Below are positions 42,378 through 50,250 of a stretch of 64,000 bases of DNA, in pieces (the first letter of the stretch is position 1; each line of letters begins with the position of its first letter). The DNA is taken from contig CACIPP010000003.1 of the NCBI GenBank assembly GCA_902588515.1, positions 59,082-123,081 on the forward strand. Reading direction: 5' to 3'. A program made the position numbers and the translations under genes. Below the pieces are notes generated by a model that saw nothing but the letters and a program-made list of their open reading frames with translations, did not search any database and was not told where the DNA came from. The DNA is from GCA-002704185 sp902588515. GTDB lineage: Bacteria > Pseudomonadota > Alphaproteobacteria > Pelagibacterales > Pelagibacteraceae.

Positions 42378-42784
42378 AAAAAAATTGTCTAATTGTCATT
42401 TCTAATTTTTATCCAGTTATATCTAATAATTTACTTAAAGGGACTATAAAAATTCTAAGAGACAACAAAATTAAATATGATTTAAGAATTGTTGATGGTT
42501 GTTTTGAAATACCTCAGCTTGTAAATATATTATTAAAAAGAAAAAAACATTCTTTTTGTGTTGTTCTTGGTTGTATTATTAAAGGCCAGACACCGCATTT
42601 CTCATTATTATCAAAAACTGTCATAAATGAAATTATGCAAATATCTATAAAATATAATTGCCCAATTGGATATGGAATCATTTCTTGTTTAAATAAAAAG
42701 CAGGCAATTATTAGGTCGTCTGGTAAGAAAAATAAAGGTGCTGAAGCAACAAAAGCTGCTATTTCAATTTTAAAAAATATCTGA
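42374..42784 (+). CDS. ribH: 6,7-dimethyl-8-ribityllumazine synthase
   Basis: Penultimate riboflavin enzyme, joining DHBP with the pyrimidine from RibD (136 aa). Seen: IVISNFYPVISNNLLKG at the N-terminus, VDGCFEIPQLVNILL near residue 39, VVLGCIIKGQTPHFSLL near 57 with the catalytic His region, and CPIGYGIISCLNKKQAI near 96. The N-terminus is short, as in icosahedral or pentameric lumazine synthases. It overlaps ribBA by 4 bp and is followed after 2 bp by nusB. Confidence 0.95.
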   Translation: MKKNCLIVISNFYPVISNNLLKGTIKILRDNKIKYDLRIVDGCFEIPQLVNILLKRKKHSFCVVLGCIIKGQTPHFSLLSKTVINEIMQISIKYNCPIGYGIISCLNKKQAIIRSSGKKNKGAEATKAAISILKNI

Positions 42785-42786
42785 TT

Positions 42787-43164
42787 ATGAACCCCTCTTT
42801 AAGATTGATGGTTGTTCAGAAAATTTATGAAAAAACAACCAGTTCCAATAAAGACATTTCTTTTCAAAAACATCCATACCAAAGGCTTATCAAGAAAATT
42901 TTTTATGGATATTTTGAAAAAGAAAACGAGTTAGAAGCTTTTTTAGAAAAATGGCTTAATAAAGAAAAGGCAAATATTCATAATTTAGAGTTATTGCTTA
43001 AAATCATTTTGAAAGCGTCCATATATGAGTTAATTTTTATTAAAAAAACTCCCTTTAAAGTAGTAATTGACGAGTATTTAGAGGTTACCGGCAAATATTT
43101 CGATAAAAATCAGAAAAAACTAGTAAATGCCATTTTAGATGCTGTTTATAAATCCCAACAATAA
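42787..43164 (+). CDS. nusB: Transcription antitermination factor NusB
   Basis: Small helical RNA-binding protein (125 aa) that joins NusE to antiterminate rRNA transcription. Recognised by its C-terminal half: ELLLKIILKASIYELIFIKKTPFKVVIDEYLEVTG from about residue 63, where ILKAS..EL and P..V.I.EY are family positions, then FVNAILD-like LVNAILDAV. The N-terminal half is divergent. Position after ribH is the standard order. Confidence 0.9.
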   Translation: MNPSLRLMVVQKIYEKTTSSNKDISFQKHPYQRLIKKIFYGYFEKENELEAFLEKWLNKEKANIHNLELLLKIILKASIYELIFIKKTPFKVVIDEYLEVTGKYFDKNQKKLVNAILDAVYKSQQ

Positions 43165-43165
43165 A

Positions 43166-43203
43166 GTGTCAAAAATCTTGATTTTTATATTTTATTTTGG
43201 CAC
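43166..43203 (+). terminator. Inverted repeat between nusB and hppA
   Basis: GTGTCAAAA at 43166-43174 can pair with TTTTGGCAC at 43195-43203 (9 pairs, one G-U), leaving a 20-nt A+T-rich loop. It starts 1 base after the nusB stop. There is no U tract after the stem, so a classic terminator is doubtful; mRNA end-protection or a protein-binding site upstream of hppA is possible. Confidence 0.4.
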
Positions 43204-43227
43204 TAAGGCACATAATTTAAATATTTA

Positions 43228-45327
43228 ATGAACTCAGATTTAATTTTACAATTTGTAATTTTTTGTGGTGTTATCTCAGTAATATATGGTTTTATATCCA
43301 GTAAACAAATATTGTCTGCTAGTGCTGGTGATGACAAAATGCAAGAAATTGCGAGCGCCATTCAAATAGGTGCAAAGGCTTACTTAAACAGACAATACAC
43401 TACTATAGCTATAGTTGGAGTGATTGTACTAATTTTAATTAGTTTTTTATTTTCAATATGGGTAGGACTAGGATATGTAATTGGAGCTACACTATCTGGA
43501 GCGGCTGGTTACGTAGGGATGTTAATATCAGTACAAGCAAATGTAAGAACAGCTGAAGCCTCAAGGACTAGTTTAGATGATGGACTAAGAATAGCTTTTA
43601 AATCAGGGGCGGTTACCGGTATGTTGGTTGCCGGATTAGCTCTTCTCTCAATATCAGTTTACTATTTTTTGTTATTAAAATTTAACATTGATGAACGTGA
43701 AATTGTAAATGCTCTAGTTGCATTGGGTTTTGGAGCATCTTTAATATCTATATTTGCTAGATTGGGCGGGGGTATATTTACAAAAGGAGCTGATGTTGGA
43801 GCAGACTTAGTCGGTAAAGTCGAGGCAGGTATTCCAGAAGATGATCCAAGAAATCCAGCGGTGATTGCGGATAATGTTGGAGATAATGTTGGTGATTGTG
43901 CTGGTATGGCTGCAGATTTATTTGAAACCTATGCTGTAACTATAGTTGCAACAATGGTTTTGTCCTCAATTTTTTTTACAGGCAACACAAATATGTTAAT
44001 TTATCCATTAAGCATAGGTGGAATTTGCATTCTTACATCAATTATAGGGACTTATTTTGTAAAACTCGGAAAAAGTCAAAATATAATGGGAGCTTTGTAT
44101 AAAGGTTTCATTGTGACTGCCGTTTTATCTTTATTAGCATTATATCCAGTTACTGATTTAGTTATAGGTTTAGACAGCCAATTCAATGTAAATGATAAAG
44201 AATTTTCTGGAATTGAATTATATTTTTGCGGCTTAATTGGATTAATAATTACTGGCTTAATTATTTGGATAACCGAGTATTATACTGGAACAAATTATCG
44301 ACCTGTAAAATCTGTCGCCGAGTCATCAACGACAGGTCATGGTACAAATGTCATTCAAGGTTTGGCTATTTCTATGGAGGCAACTGCAATACCTGCATTA
44401 ATAATCGTAGCTGGAATAATTTCAACTTTCTTATTGGCTGGTTTATTTGGTATAGCAATAGCAGTTACTACAATGTTAGCTTTAGCCGGTATGGTAGTTG
44501 CACTTGATGCTTATGGCCCGGTAACTGATAATGCTGGTGGTATAGCTGAGATGTCTAATTTACCTGATGATGTAAGAAAAACAACCGATGCTTTAGATGC
44601 TGTAGGTAATACCACAAAAGCAGTTACAAAAGGTTATGCAATTGGATCCGCTGGATTAGGAGCTCTAGTTTTATTTGCTGCTTATACCGAAGACATTAAA
44701 TTCTTTTCAAAAGATCCCACTTCATCATTAACCGGGATTGAAGTTAATTTTGATCTTTCAAATCCATATGTTGTTGTAGGTTTGTTAATAGGCGGTTTAC
44801 TACCATATTTATTCGGTTCAATGGGAATGCAAGCTGTAGGTAGAGCCGGTGGAGCGGTGGTGAATGAAGTGAGAAGACAATTTAAAGAAATGCCCGGAAT
44901 CATGAAAGGTACAGATAAACCTGATTACAAAACAGCTGTAGATTTATTAACCAAGGCTGCTATAAAAGAGATGGTTATACCGTCATTGTTGCCAGTGTTA
45001 TCGCCTGTTATTTTGTATGGAATTATCTATTTAATAGCTGGACAAGTCGCCGCCTTATCATCTTTAGGCGCAATGTTACTTGGAGTTATTATTACAGGTT
45101 TGTTCGTTGCTATATCAATGACTGCAGGCGGTGGTGCATGGGATAACGCAAAAAAATATATTGAGGATGGAAATTTTGGGGGCAAAGGTTCTGAGGCACA
45201 TAAAGCAGCAGTAACAGGTGATACAGTTGGTGATCCTTACAAAGACACTGCAGGACCTGCTGTTAATCCTATGATAAAAATTACCAATATCGTAGCTCTT
45301 TTGCTTTTAGCTATAATCGCTCATTAA
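43228..45327 (+). CDS. hppA: Membrane-bound proton-translocating pyrophosphatase
   Basis: Integral membrane pump (699 aa, about 16 hydrophobic segments) that uses pyrophosphate hydrolysis to move protons out of the cytoplasm. The substrate-site motif DNVGDNVGDCAGMAADLFETYAVT lies near residue 215 and further acidic motifs are near the C-terminus (GGGAWDNAKKYIE, GDTVGDPYKDTAGPAVNP). Lysine at K464 in GNTTKA marks the potassium-independent subfamily, where potassium-dependent enzymes carry alanine. It is a single gene after nusB and convergent with bamE. Confidence 0.97.
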   Translation: MNSDLILQFVIFCGVISVIYGFISSKQILSASAGDDKMQEIASAIQIGAKAYLNRQYTTIAIVGVIVLILISFLFSIWVGLGYVIGATLSGAAGYVGMLISVQANVRTAEASRTSLDDGLRIAFKSGAVTGMLVAGLALLSISVYYFLLLKFNIDEREIVNALVALGFGASLISIFARLGGGIFTKGADVGADLVGKVEAGIPEDDPRNPAVIADNVGDNVGDCAGMAADLFETYAVTIVATMVLSSIFFTGNTNMLIYPLSIGGICILTSIIGTYFVKLGKSQNIMGALYKGFIVTAVLSLLALYPVTDLVIGLDSQFNVNDKEFSGIELYFCGLIGLIITGLIIWITEYYTGTNYRPVKSVAESSTTGHGTNVIQGLAISMEATAIPALIIVAGIISTFLLAGLFGIAIAVTTMLALAGMVVALDAYGPVTDNAGGIAEMSNLPDDVRKTTDALDAVGNTTKAVTKGYAIGSAGLGALVLFAAYTEDIKFFSKDPTSSLTGIEVNFDLSNPYVVVGLLIGGLLPYLFGSMGMQAVGRAGGAVVNEVRRQFKEMPGIMKGTDKPDYKTAVDLLTKAAIKEMVIPSLLPVLSPVILYGIIYLIAGQVAALSSLGAMLLGVIITGLFVAISMTAGGGAWDNAKKYIEDGNFGGKGSEAHKAAVTGDTVGDPYKDTAGPAVNPMIKITNIVALLLLAIIAH

Positions 45328-45333
45328 TTAAAA

Positions 45334-45804
45334 TTATTTTGGAAATGGAGAAAAATCATCATCTATTTTCTTTGCTCGTTCAAGTCTTTTTCTAGAAGAA
45401 TTTAATATTTTTGTAATAATAGAATCATCTAAGGCTAAGCTTTTTGTCTTGCTTTCAGAAAAATTAATATTTTGCATATTGGACAAATTATATGTTTCTA
45501 CTTTATTTATAATACCCTTATTATTAAATTTAACGATTAAAATATTATTCTTTTTAAATTCTTTTTTACCTAATTTGTTTTTTTCAATCACAATTTCAAA
45601 ATAGCTCCACAAGTTTTTATCAAAAGGATCTATTAATGGTTGATAACCTATTAATTTTAATACATCATTTTTATTCGAAACATTTATTTTTAATATTTGT
45701 GATTTTAGAATTATATTTTTAACACCATGCACCTCGTTAGGTTGTTTAAAAGACGAGCAATTAGTTAAAATTAGGCAAAATATAGAGAGTTTTAAATACT
45801 TCAT
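45334..45804 (-). CDS. bamE: Outer membrane assembly lipoprotein, BamE (SmpA/OmlA) type
   Basis: Small lipoprotein (156 aa) of the outer-membrane beta-barrel assembly machine. A signal peptide ends in the lipobox LTNC, with Cys16 the likely lipidated residue. After it come EVHGVKNIILKSQI, DVLKLIGYQPLIDPFDKNLWSYFEI and a VKFNNKGIINKVETYNL strand, matching the BamE fold (low-similarity but patterned). Position next to plsX, here divergent across a 118-bp gap holding rpmF's promoter region, agrees with alphaproteobacterial order. Confidence 0.83.
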   Translation of the reverse strand: MKYLKLSIFCLILTNCSSFKQPNEVHGVKNIILKSQILKINVSNKNDVLKLIGYQPLIDPFDKNLWSYFEIVIEKNKLGKKEFKKNNILIVKFNNKGIINKVETYNLSNMQNINFSESKTKSLALDDSIITKILNSSRKRLERAKKIDDDFSPFPK

Positions 45805-45884
45805 TAGCTTAAATCATTTTTAATGCTTATATTAGTAAATTTAACATTTATATCAAATTAAATGATAAACCTAATAAATAAAAG

Positions 45885-45912
45885 TTGATTTAAAAGTCAT
45901 AAATGATATTTA
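45885..45912 (+). promoter_or_regulatory. Candidate promoter for rpmF at leaderless distance
   Basis: TTGATT at 45885-45890 and TATTTA at 45907-45912 are 16 bp apart; the -10-like box ends 10 nt before the rpmF ATG. As for rpsD and aroG, the implied leader is only a few bases and no Shine-Dalgarno sequence is seen. Weak on its own because the region is almost all A and T. Confidence 0.35.
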
Positions 45913-45922
45913 CAACGTTTTT

Positions 45923-46099
45923 ATGGCAGTACCAAAGCGCAAAACTTCTGTATCTAGAAAAGGGAAAAGAAGATCCCATCATGCAGCCAAGTTTAAAAAT
46001 ATTATTGAGGATAAGAAAAGTGGAGAATTCAGATTGTCCCATCATATTGATAAAAAAACTGGCATGTACAACGGAAAACAAATATTTAAAAATAAATAA
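45923..46099 (+). CDS. rpmF: 50S ribosomal protein L32
   Basis: Small ribosomal protein (58 aa) beginning MAVPKRKTSVSRKGKRRSHH, the diagnostic L32 N-terminus, and ending GMYNGKQIFKNK. The middle RLSHHIDKKTGMY fits the non-zinc form of L32: the cysteines of zinc-type L32 are absent. It lies between bamE (divergent) and plsX (8 bp downstream), the usual rpmF-plsX order. Confidence 0.96.
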   Translation: MAVPKRKTSVSRKGKRRSHHAAKFKNIIEDKKSGEFRLSHHIDKKTGMYNGKQIFKNK

Positions 46100-46107
46100 T
46101 ATCTTTA

Positions 46108-47127
46108 ATGAATTATAAATATAACATTGCATTGGACGCAATGGGTGGGGATAACGCTCCAAAAAAAGTAGTTGAAGGATTAAGAATTTTTTTAAAAGAG
46201 GATAAAGAAATATCATTCACTTTATTTGGAAAAAAAAAAGAAATTGAAGAGTGTTTACAAAAATGTGACCTTTCAAAAAATCAAAGTATCTTTATCGAGG
46301 ATTGCGAAAAAATAATTACAAATGAAATGAGCGTGAGAGACTCTATTAAATTAGGTAAAGAAACAAGTATGTGGAAGTCAATTGAGTCAGTAAAAAATAA
46401 AAAATGTGATATAATAATATCATCTGGTAATACTGGTGCATTACTTGTTATTTCTAAATTACTTTTGAAAACAATTGATGGTGTTGATAAACCTCCACTT
46501 GCAGGATTATGGCCCAACAAGAAAAATCGTAGTATAGTTTTGGATCTAGGTGCTAACGTAGAGTGTAATGAAAAAAATTTTATTCAATTTTCAAAAATAG
46601 GAAGTGAGTTATATTCTGTTTTATTTGATAAACAAAAACCAAATGTGGGTTTACTGAACATAGGATCAGAGGAGATCAAAGGGAATGAAACTTTAAAAAA
46701 TACTCATTCATCATTAAATCAGACAAATAATAATTTTATTTATACTGGATATATAGAAGGAAATGATATTACTAAAGGAGAAGTTGACGTTATTGTTACT
46801 GATGGATTTACAGGTAATGTAGCTTTAAAGACAGCTGAAGGAACAGCAAATTATATTACATCTGAAATAAAAAATTCTTTTAGCAATAGTTTTTTAAGTA
46901 AAATGTCCTATTTAATAAGTTATCCAGTATTTTCAAAAATTAAAAAAAAATTAGATCCAAGAAATTATAATGGAGCAATTTTTTTAGGTCTTACATCTCC
47001 TGTAATTAAAAGTCACGGGGGAGCAGATGGATATGCATTTTATAATTCAATTAAATTGTCTTCTAAAATATTACGTGGTAATCTAATTGATAAAATTAAA
47101 AACAATTTTGTTAATGGAAAAAAATAA
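46108..47127 (+). CDS. plsX: Phosphate acyltransferase PlsX
   Basis: Makes acyl-phosphate from acyl-ACP for phospholipid synthesis (339 aa). Seen: IALDAMGGDNAPKKVVEG at the N-terminus, ISSGNTGALLVISKLLL near residue 110, PPLAGLWPN near 130, VLDLGANVECNEKNFIQFS near 146, DVIVTDGFTGNVALKTAEGTA near 228 and GAIFLGLTSPVIKSHG near 290. The usual next gene, fabH, is missing; plsX overlaps ihfA by 14 bp instead. Confidence 0.97.
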   Translation: MNYKYNIALDAMGGDNAPKKVVEGLRIFLKEDKEISFTLFGKKKEIEECLQKCDLSKNQSIFIEDCEKIITNEMSVRDSIKLGKETSMWKSIESVKNKKCDIIISSGNTGALLVISKLLLKTIDGVDKPPLAGLWPNKKNRSIVLDLGANVECNEKNFIQFSKIGSELYSVLFDKQKPNVGLLNIGSEEIKGNETLKNTHSSLNQTNNNFIYTGYIEGNDITKGEVDVIVTDGFTGNVALKTAEGTANYITSEIKNSFSNSFLSKMSYLISYPVFSKIKKKLDPRNYNGAIFLGLTSPVIKSHGGADGYAFYNSIKLSSKILRGNLIDKIKNNFVNGKK

Positions 47128-47419
47128 CAATATAACTAGGCAAGATTTATATAAAATTGTTTTTAAAGAATTAGGGCTACCAAAAAGTGAATGCGCTAAA
47201 TTTGTAGACCTAGTTTTTGAATTTTTGATTAAGGAACTTGAAAAAAAAAATAAAGTAAAAATTGCTTTATTCGGTTCTTTTAATTTAAAAAGCAAATCTG
47301 CAAGAATTGGCAGAAATCCTAAAACTAAGGAATTAGCGAATATAATTTCAAGAAATGTTGTAAGATTTAAACCTTCAAAGATGTTAATTAAAAAAATTAA
47401 TAAACAAATCAATGAATAA
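47114..47419 (+). CDS. ihfA: Integration host factor alpha subunit-type DNA-binding protein
   Basis: HU/IHF family DNA-bending protein (101 aa). Seen: ITRQDLYKIVFKELGLPKSECAKFVDLVFEFL helices, then FGSFNLKSKSARIGRNPKT, the DNA-minor-groove arm with its Pro (RNPKT), and VVRFKPSKML at the end. The ATG at 47114 is preferred to TTG at 47087; both lie within plsX. Placement before a MerR-type gene is the standard alphaproteobacterial ihfA context, supporting IHF-alpha over HU. Confidence 0.9.
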   Translation: MEKNNNITRQDLYKIVFKELGLPKSECAKFVDLVFEFLIKELEKKNKVKIALFGSFNLKSKSARIGRNPKTKELANIISRNVVRFKPSKMLIKKINKQINE

Positions 47420-47774
47420 AAAAAAAAATGCGTTTAAAACTGTAGGTGAAGTGTGTCAAATATTAGGTCTAATTGATAATACCACTGGTAGAAAGAAAAC
47501 TTATTTACTTAGATTTTGGGAGAAAAAATTTAAACAAGCAAAATGTTCGGTAGTTTATAATGGTAGACGATATTATTCTGATGATAATATTAAAGTATTA
47601 CATACTATAAAAACCTTATTAAATGATGAGGGTTTAACTTTAAATAAAGTAAAAATGTTGCTAAATGAAAAAAAAACTAAAACTGAAGTTGACTCGAAAA
47701 ATGATAAATATATAAACCATGAACAATTAAAAAAAATAAAAAAAATAATTAGCGATATAAAAAATATTTTATAA
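47412..47774 (+). CDS. MerR family transcriptional regulator
   Basis: A 120-residue protein with a MerR-type winged helix: FKTVGEVCQILGL, then LLRFWEKKFKQAKC (the conserved LRFWE), NGRRYYSDDNIKVLHTIKTLLNDEGLTLNKVKMLL. Between the first helix and LRFWE there are a few extra residues (IDNTTGRKKTY) compared with the usual IPQHVLRFWE. No C-terminal ligand-binding domain beyond a short helix. It overlaps ihfA by 8 bp, as in many alphaproteobacteria, where this gene is conserved but uncharacterised. Confidence 0.87.
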   Translation: MNKKKNAFKTVGEVCQILGLIDNTTGRKKTYLLRFWEKKFKQAKCSVVYNGRRYYSDDNIKVLHTIKTLLNDEGLTLNKVKMLLNEKKTKTEVDSKNDKYINHEQLKKIKKIISDIKNIL

Positions 47775-47965
47775 TGGCAAAAAAAACATCGATTAAAGTT
47801 CGTTTAGTTCCAGAACAAAAACAGAATAGTAGCTTTTATTATTATGTTAAAAAACCTACAGCTGGAGAAAAGGCAAAAAACAAACTTAAATTAAAGAAAT
47901 ACAATCCAGAAACAAAGAAACACGAGTGGTTTATAGAAAAAAAATTGCCACCACATAGCAAATAA
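47774..47965 (+). CDS. rpmG: 50S ribosomal protein L33
   Basis: Small ribosomal protein (63 aa): MAKKTSIKVRLVPEQKQNSS, FYYYVKKP, KLKLKKYNPETKKHEWFIEKKLP. This is the L33 pattern without the four zinc cysteines. It has a few extra C-terminal residues (PPHSK). It overlaps the MerR-like gene by 1 bp and abuts the stop codon of the convergent chorismate-mutase-like gene. Confidence 0.94.
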   Translation: MAKKTSIKVRLVPEQKQNSSFYYYVKKPTAGEKAKNKLKLKKYNPETKKHEWFIEKKLPPHSK

Positions 47966-48256
47966 TTATTTATACTTTATTCTCTGTAATTTTATAAAAG
48001 AATTAATCATGGCTTTCCAAATACCTGTAATAATGAATTTTTCTAATTTTAACACCTTTGCTTTTTTGTACCTTAAATTCAGCATTTTCTTAATTCTTTT
48101 TTGATCTACAATTTTACTTTTTGGTTTGTACTTTATAATTTTTAGCACTTCTTTTCTTCTATTTGCCAGCAACTTTAACATTTTGAAATCTATTTTATCT
48201 ATATTTTTTCTAATGATTTTAAGTTTATCTGTGGGCGACAATTTTGTTTTTTTCAT
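47966..48256 (-). CDS. Chorismate mutase type II-like protein
   Basis: A 96-residue basic, all-helical protein with the AroQ pattern IRKNIDKIDFKMLKLLANRRKEVLKII and a following VDQKR. Residues matching E. coli chorismate mutase R11, R28, D48 and R51 can be placed. The glutamate after R51 (E52) is isoleucine here and the C-terminal third is very lysine-rich, so activity is uncertain. The start is taken at the ATG at 48256 (MKKTKLSPTDK); an upstream in-frame start at 48310 would add a hydrophobic stretch inside ctaA. It is divergent from ctaA with 30 bp between starts. Confidence 0.62.
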   Translation of the reverse strand: MKKTKLSPTDKLKIIRKNIDKIDFKMLKLLANRRKEVLKIIKYKPKSKIVDQKRIKKMLNLRYKKAKVLKLEKFIITGIWKAMINSFIKLQRIKYK

Positions 48257-48286
48257 AATTATAAATAAGATATAAATCATATAATA

Positions 48287-49318
48287 ATGTTTTATCAAAA
48301 TAAAGTTCATTTATATTGGTTATTATCCTGTTGTGTAACATTACTGATTTTAATTATTGTTGGTGGATTAACTAGATTAACTGATTCGGGTTTATCAATT
48401 ACTAATTGGGAAATTTTTACTGGAATTCTTCCTCCTTTAAATGAACAAACATGGTTAGATTACTTCGAATTGTACAAGCAAATACCTGAATATAAACTAA
48501 TTAATTACAACATGAGTTTATCTGAATTTAAAATTATTTTTTGGTGGGAATATGCGCATAGAATACTTGCAAGGTTGACTGTAATTTTATTTGTAGTTCC
48601 AATGATATTCTTTATTTTTAAAAAAGAAATTAGATATCAAAAATTGATTTTAAGCCTGGGTGTTTGCTTCTTATTTTTTCTTCAAGGTTTTATAGGCTGG
48701 TACATGGTTAAGAGTGGTTTAATTAAAAATGTAGATGTAAGTCATTTTAGACTTGCAATGCATTTATTTACAGCGATTATTATATATTCTTTATTATTTT
48801 GGTTATTATTAAATTATCAAAATAGATACTTACTAATAAAAATAAATAAATCGAATTTATCTTTAATAATTTTATTATTGGCAACTTACATGCAGATTAT
48901 CTTTGGAGCATTTGTTTCAGGTTTGGATGCTGGTCTTATATATCAAACTTGGCCATTAATGAATGAAAGCTTTATCGCCAATGACATAAATTTTTATTCT
49001 ATCTTTTCATTGGAAAGTTTAAATAATCATTCATACGTACAATTTTATCATAGAATTTTGGCTTATTTAATTTTCATTATTTTTATTTTTTCTTATTTTA
49101 ATAATTGTAAACATAAGTACATACCTGGAAAATATTTTAATTATATTTTTTTAGCTGTTTTATTTCAAATAATCTTAGGAATCTTAACTTTATTATCTGG
49201 GTTAAATATTTATTTAGCAAGCCTTCATCAAATCGGATCAATTTTGTTAATTTCTACAATCTTAATTGCTATATACAGATCTTCAAATTTAATTGACAAT
49301 AAGGAACTAAAGGATTAA
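48287..49318 (+). CDS. ctaA: Heme A synthase (COX15/CtaA type)
   Basis: Eight-helix membrane enzyme (343 aa) that oxidises heme O to heme A for the aa3-type cytochrome oxidase. Seen: IIVGGLTRLTDSGLSITNW near residue 24, and four heme-ligand histidine sites in EYAHRILARL near 93, VSHFRLAMHLF near 150, QFYHRILAYL near 255 and SLHQIGSILL near 310. Length and the two half-repeat layout are normal. The oxidase genes are not in the window. Confidence 0.94.
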   Translation: MFYQNKVHLYWLLSCCVTLLILIIVGGLTRLTDSGLSITNWEIFTGILPPLNEQTWLDYFELYKQIPEYKLINYNMSLSEFKIIFWWEYAHRILARLTVILFVVPMIFFIFKKEIRYQKLILSLGVCFLFFLQGFIGWYMVKSGLIKNVDVSHFRLAMHLFTAIIIYSLLFWLLLNYQNRYLLIKINKSNLSLIILLLATYMQIIFGAFVSGLDAGLIYQTWPLMNESFIANDINFYSIFSLESLNNHSYVQFYHRILAYLIFIIFIFSYFNNCKHKYIPGKYFNYIFLAVLFQIILGILTLLSGLNIYLASLHQIGSILLISTILIAIYRSSNLIDNKELKD

Positions 49319-49331
49319 TTACCTGGTCAAA

Positions 49332-49787
49332 ATGAGCAATAATTTAAAAAAAGATTTTGTCAGTTCATGGTTACATATCGATGCAACCAACTTAGTTGTT
49401 GGTAGGCTAGCTGCTGAGATATCTAAGATTTTAAGAGGAAAAAATAAAACTTGTTATACACCAAATAAATTAGTTGGTGATTATGTTGTTGTTACTAATG
49501 CAAAAAAAATTAAATTTACAGGTGCCAAACTAATGAATAAACAATATTTTAGGCACACTGGTTATCCTGGTGGAATAAAATCAACTACACCAAACGATTT
49601 AATGAAAAAGAAACCTGAAGATATCTTAAAACTAGCTGTTAAAAGAATGTTACCGAGTGGACCATTGGCAAAAAAGCAACTAACAAAACTTAAAATTTAT
49701 CCTGCTGAAGACCATCCGCACAAATCTCAAGATTTAAAAATACTTGATATGGAAAAAATCAACAAAAAAAATAAAATTAATAATTAA
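49332..49787 (+). CDS. rplM: 50S ribosomal protein L13
   Basis: Early-assembly large-subunit protein (151 aa). Seen: WLHIDATNLVVGRLAAEISKILRGKNK, GDYVVVTNAKKIKFTGAKL near residue 55, YFRHTGYPGGIKS near 71, and AVKRMLPSGPLAKKQLTKLKIY near 103. It is followed after 1 bp by rpsI, the universal rplM-rpsI pair. Confidence 0.97.
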   Translation: MSNNLKKDFVSSWLHIDATNLVVGRLAAEISKILRGKNKTCYTPNKLVGDYVVVTNAKKIKFTGAKLMNKQYFRHTGYPGGIKSTTPNDLMKKKPEDILKLAVKRMLPSGPLAKKQLTKLKIYPAEDHPHKSQDLKILDMEKINKKNKINN

Positions 49788-49788
49788 A

Positions 49789-50199
49789 ATGAACGAAAAT
49801 ATTAAAATTTCAAAAGATGCTATTTATGCAACTGGAAAAAGAAAAGAATCGATAGCAAGAGTTTGGATTCTTAAAGGTGATGGCAAAATTACAATCAATG
49901 GCAAAAAGTATAACGAATATTTTAAAAGACCTGTACATCAATTAGTTATAGAAAAACCATTTGACATTACAAAAACCAAAAACAACTACGATATTTTTGC
50001 TACAGTAAGTGGTGGAGGCATGAGTGGTCAAGCCGGAGCAATTACACACGGAATTTCAAAAGCATTGGTTGGTATTGATCCAGCATGTAGAAAAAGCATA
50101 AAAAAGAATAAATTACTTACCAGAGACTCTAGAACTGTTGAAAGAAAAAAATACGGTCAACGTAAAGCACGAAGAAGATTCCAGTTCTCAAAAAGGTAA
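49789..50199 (+). CDS. rpsI: 30S ribosomal protein S9
   Basis: Small-subunit protein (136 aa) whose C-terminal tail reaches the P-site tRNA. Seen: ATGKRKESIARVWI near residue 11, GGGMSGQAGAITHGISKALVG near 71, LLTRDSRTVERKKYGQRKARRRFQFSKR at the end with the conserved final lysine-arginine. The ATG at 49789, directly after the rplM stop, is chosen; an in-frame upstream ATG at 49744 would lie within rplM and is not supported by the family. Confidence 0.97.
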   Translation: MNENIKISKDAIYATGKRKESIARVWILKGDGKITINGKKYNEYFKRPVHQLVIEKPFDITKTKNNYDIFATVSGGGMSGQAGAITHGISKALVGIDPACRKSIKKNKLLTRDSRTVERKKYGQRKARRRFQFSKR

Positions 50200-50250
50200 T
50201 TATTTTTTCAATTTCATTGTTTTTAAGACAAATCAATATAAATATTTATT

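Noticed and set aside
43197..43212. A TGGCAC half-site resembling the start of a sigma-54 promoter before hppA
   Set aside because: The required downstream GC element at the correct spacing (TTGC after five bases) is absent and the bases belong to the inverted repeat after nusB.
49744..49788. Upstream in-frame ATG for rpsI at 49744
   Set aside because: It lies inside rplM and adds lysine-rich residues not found in S9; the ATG at 49789 directly after the rplM stop fits the family.
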